The notes beneath the pieces were generated by a model. It was not told the DNA's origin. It did not search any database and saw only the letters and a list, made by a program, of their open reading frames with translations. Positions 13,239 to 13,877 of a stretch of 13,877 nucleotides of DNA are shown here, piece after piece. Source of the stretch: Actinomycetota bacterium (GTDB taxonomy: Bacteria > Actinomycetota > Actinomycetes > Actinomycetales > Microbacteriaceae); contig WLFI01000005.1 in assembly GCA_009703845.1 (NCBI GenBank), positions 1 to 13,877 of the forward strand. The letters are read 5' to 3'. The position numbers were made by a program, and so were the translations under genes. Each line of letters begins with the position of its first letter. Position 1 is the first letter of the stretch.

Positions 13239-13877
13239 CTAAACCGAGAAGTACTTCGCTTCGGGGTGGTGCAAAACCATGGCATCGGTTGACTGCTCGG
13301 GGTGCAATTGCAGTTCTTCTGAAAGCGTTACGCCGATTAGCTCGGGCTTCAGAAGTTCGACTAGCTTGATGCGATCTTCTAGTTCTGGGCAGGCTGGGTA
13401 GCCAAACGAATAACGCGCGCCTCGATAGTCGAGTTTGAAGAGACCTTCAACCTCGGCTGGTTCTTCAGCCGAAAAACCTAGGTCTTCGCGAACCCTGGCG
13501 TGCCAGAATTCAGCCAGCGCCTCGGTTAACTGCACCGAAAGACCGTGCAGCTCTAGATATTCGCGATACTCGTTTTTGGCATACAGTTCGGCCGCCGCTT
13601 CAGAAACCCTGTTTCCCATGGTCACAAGTTGGAAGGGAACGACGTCGATCTTCCCTGAGTCTTTAGATGCAACAAAGTCGCTTAGGCAAAGGTGACGGTC
13701 GCGAGCTTGTCGAGGAAATGTGAATCGCAGTCTTTCGGTGAAAGCCTCAGGCGAGTCGACGCCTTCTTGCGGGTGATGCAAGATGACGAGATCGTCACCG
13801 TCGCTGTAGGCCGGAAAGTAACCGTAAACCACTGCAGCTTCGAGCAGGCTGTCGGTCTGGATTCGCTCGAGCCAGGC
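13239..13877 (-). CDS. metH: Cobalamin-dependent methionine synthase MetH, C-terminal 212 residues (cut by window edge)
   Basis: Activation domain of MetH, which makes methionine from homocysteine with methyltetrahydrofolate and vitamin B12; this domain binds SAM to re-methylate inactive cob(II)alamin. Seen from the window edge: AWLERIQTDSLLEA leading into VVYGYFPAYSDGDDLVI, then FTFPRQ, LCLSDFVA, LVTMGNRVSEAAAELY, the Tyr-rich LHGLSVQLTEALAEFWH, the SAM-binding motif RGARYSFGYPACPE and the C-terminal ELQLHPEQSTDAMVLHHPEAKYFSV region. The frame is open to the edge, so the gene starts outside the window and GTG at 13832 is internal. The TAG stop is 2 bases before the hydrolase gene. The name is secure for this domain; whether the rest is intact cannot be seen. 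Confidence 0.95.
   Translation of the reverse strand, partial: AWLERIQTDSLLEAAVVYGYFPAYSDGDDLVILHHPQEGVDSPEAFTERLRFTFPRQARDRHLCLSDFVASKDSGKIDVVPFQLVTMGNRVSEAAAELYAKNEYREYLELHGLSVQLTEALAEFWHARVREDLGFSAEEPAEVEGLFKLDYRGARYSFGYPACPELEDRIKLVELLKPELIGVTLSEELQLHPEQSTDAMVLHHPEAKYFSV

Overview
The window looks like chromosomal DNA from an actinobacterium with moderate GC content, most likely a member of the Microbacteriaceae close to the small-genome freshwater 'Luna' type (Rhodoluna/Aquiluna). The grounds are the pafB-pafC-tatA-tatC-helY gene order, the actinobacterial form of TrmI, a PAC2-family protein, frequent GTG/TTG starts, very tight gene packing, and TANNNT boxes placed 6-7 nt before several starts as in actinobacterial leaderless genes. 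Placement below the phylum is inferred from recognition, not from a search. No mobile element, CRISPR array, prophage or repeat family was seen, and no stretch over 300 bases lacks a gene.

Region 1 (1-6524, minus strand) reads as one transcription unit: HAD hydrolase, trmI, FKBP lipoprotein, pafB, pafC, a small membrane protein, tatA, tatC, helY (cut by the window edge). Most junctions overlap by 1-11 bases. It joins tRNA modification (TrmI), protein folding outside the membrane (FKBP), a DNA-damage-responsive WYL regulator pair (PafBC), twin-arginine export (TatA/TatC) and a Ski2-type helicase (HelY). In many actinobacteria the Pup/proteasome genes (mpa/arc, dop, pup, prcBA, pafA) lie between trmI and pafBC. 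Here trmI is followed after 44 bases by the FKBP gene, so that cassette is absent from its usual place.

Region 2 (6525-8549): a PAC2-family gene diverges from the HAD gene and converges on uppP (undecaprenyl diphosphate phosphatase), which follows a small acidic conserved protein.

Region 3 (8550-8783): a lone tRNA-Leu(GAG) with candidate promoter and a strong intrinsic terminator.

Region 4 (8800-11282): an orphan D12-like DNA adenine methyltransferase (minus) and a class II-type sirtuin (plus) diverge from only 22 bases that hold two overlapping -10 boxes, each 6 nt from its GTG start. The sirtuin overlaps a histidine phosphatase gene.

Region 5 (11279-13877, minus strand): the 3' end of metH (cobalamin-dependent methionine synthase), an alpha/beta hydrolase and a GT4 glycosyltransferase form a tight operon. 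The glycosyltransferase stop overlaps the stop of the converging phosphatase gene.

The most noteworthy points are the missing Pup/proteasome cassette with pafBC and PAC2 kept, and the compact divergent leaderless promoter pair of methylase and sirtuin. I see no clearly new multi-gene system such as a defence island.
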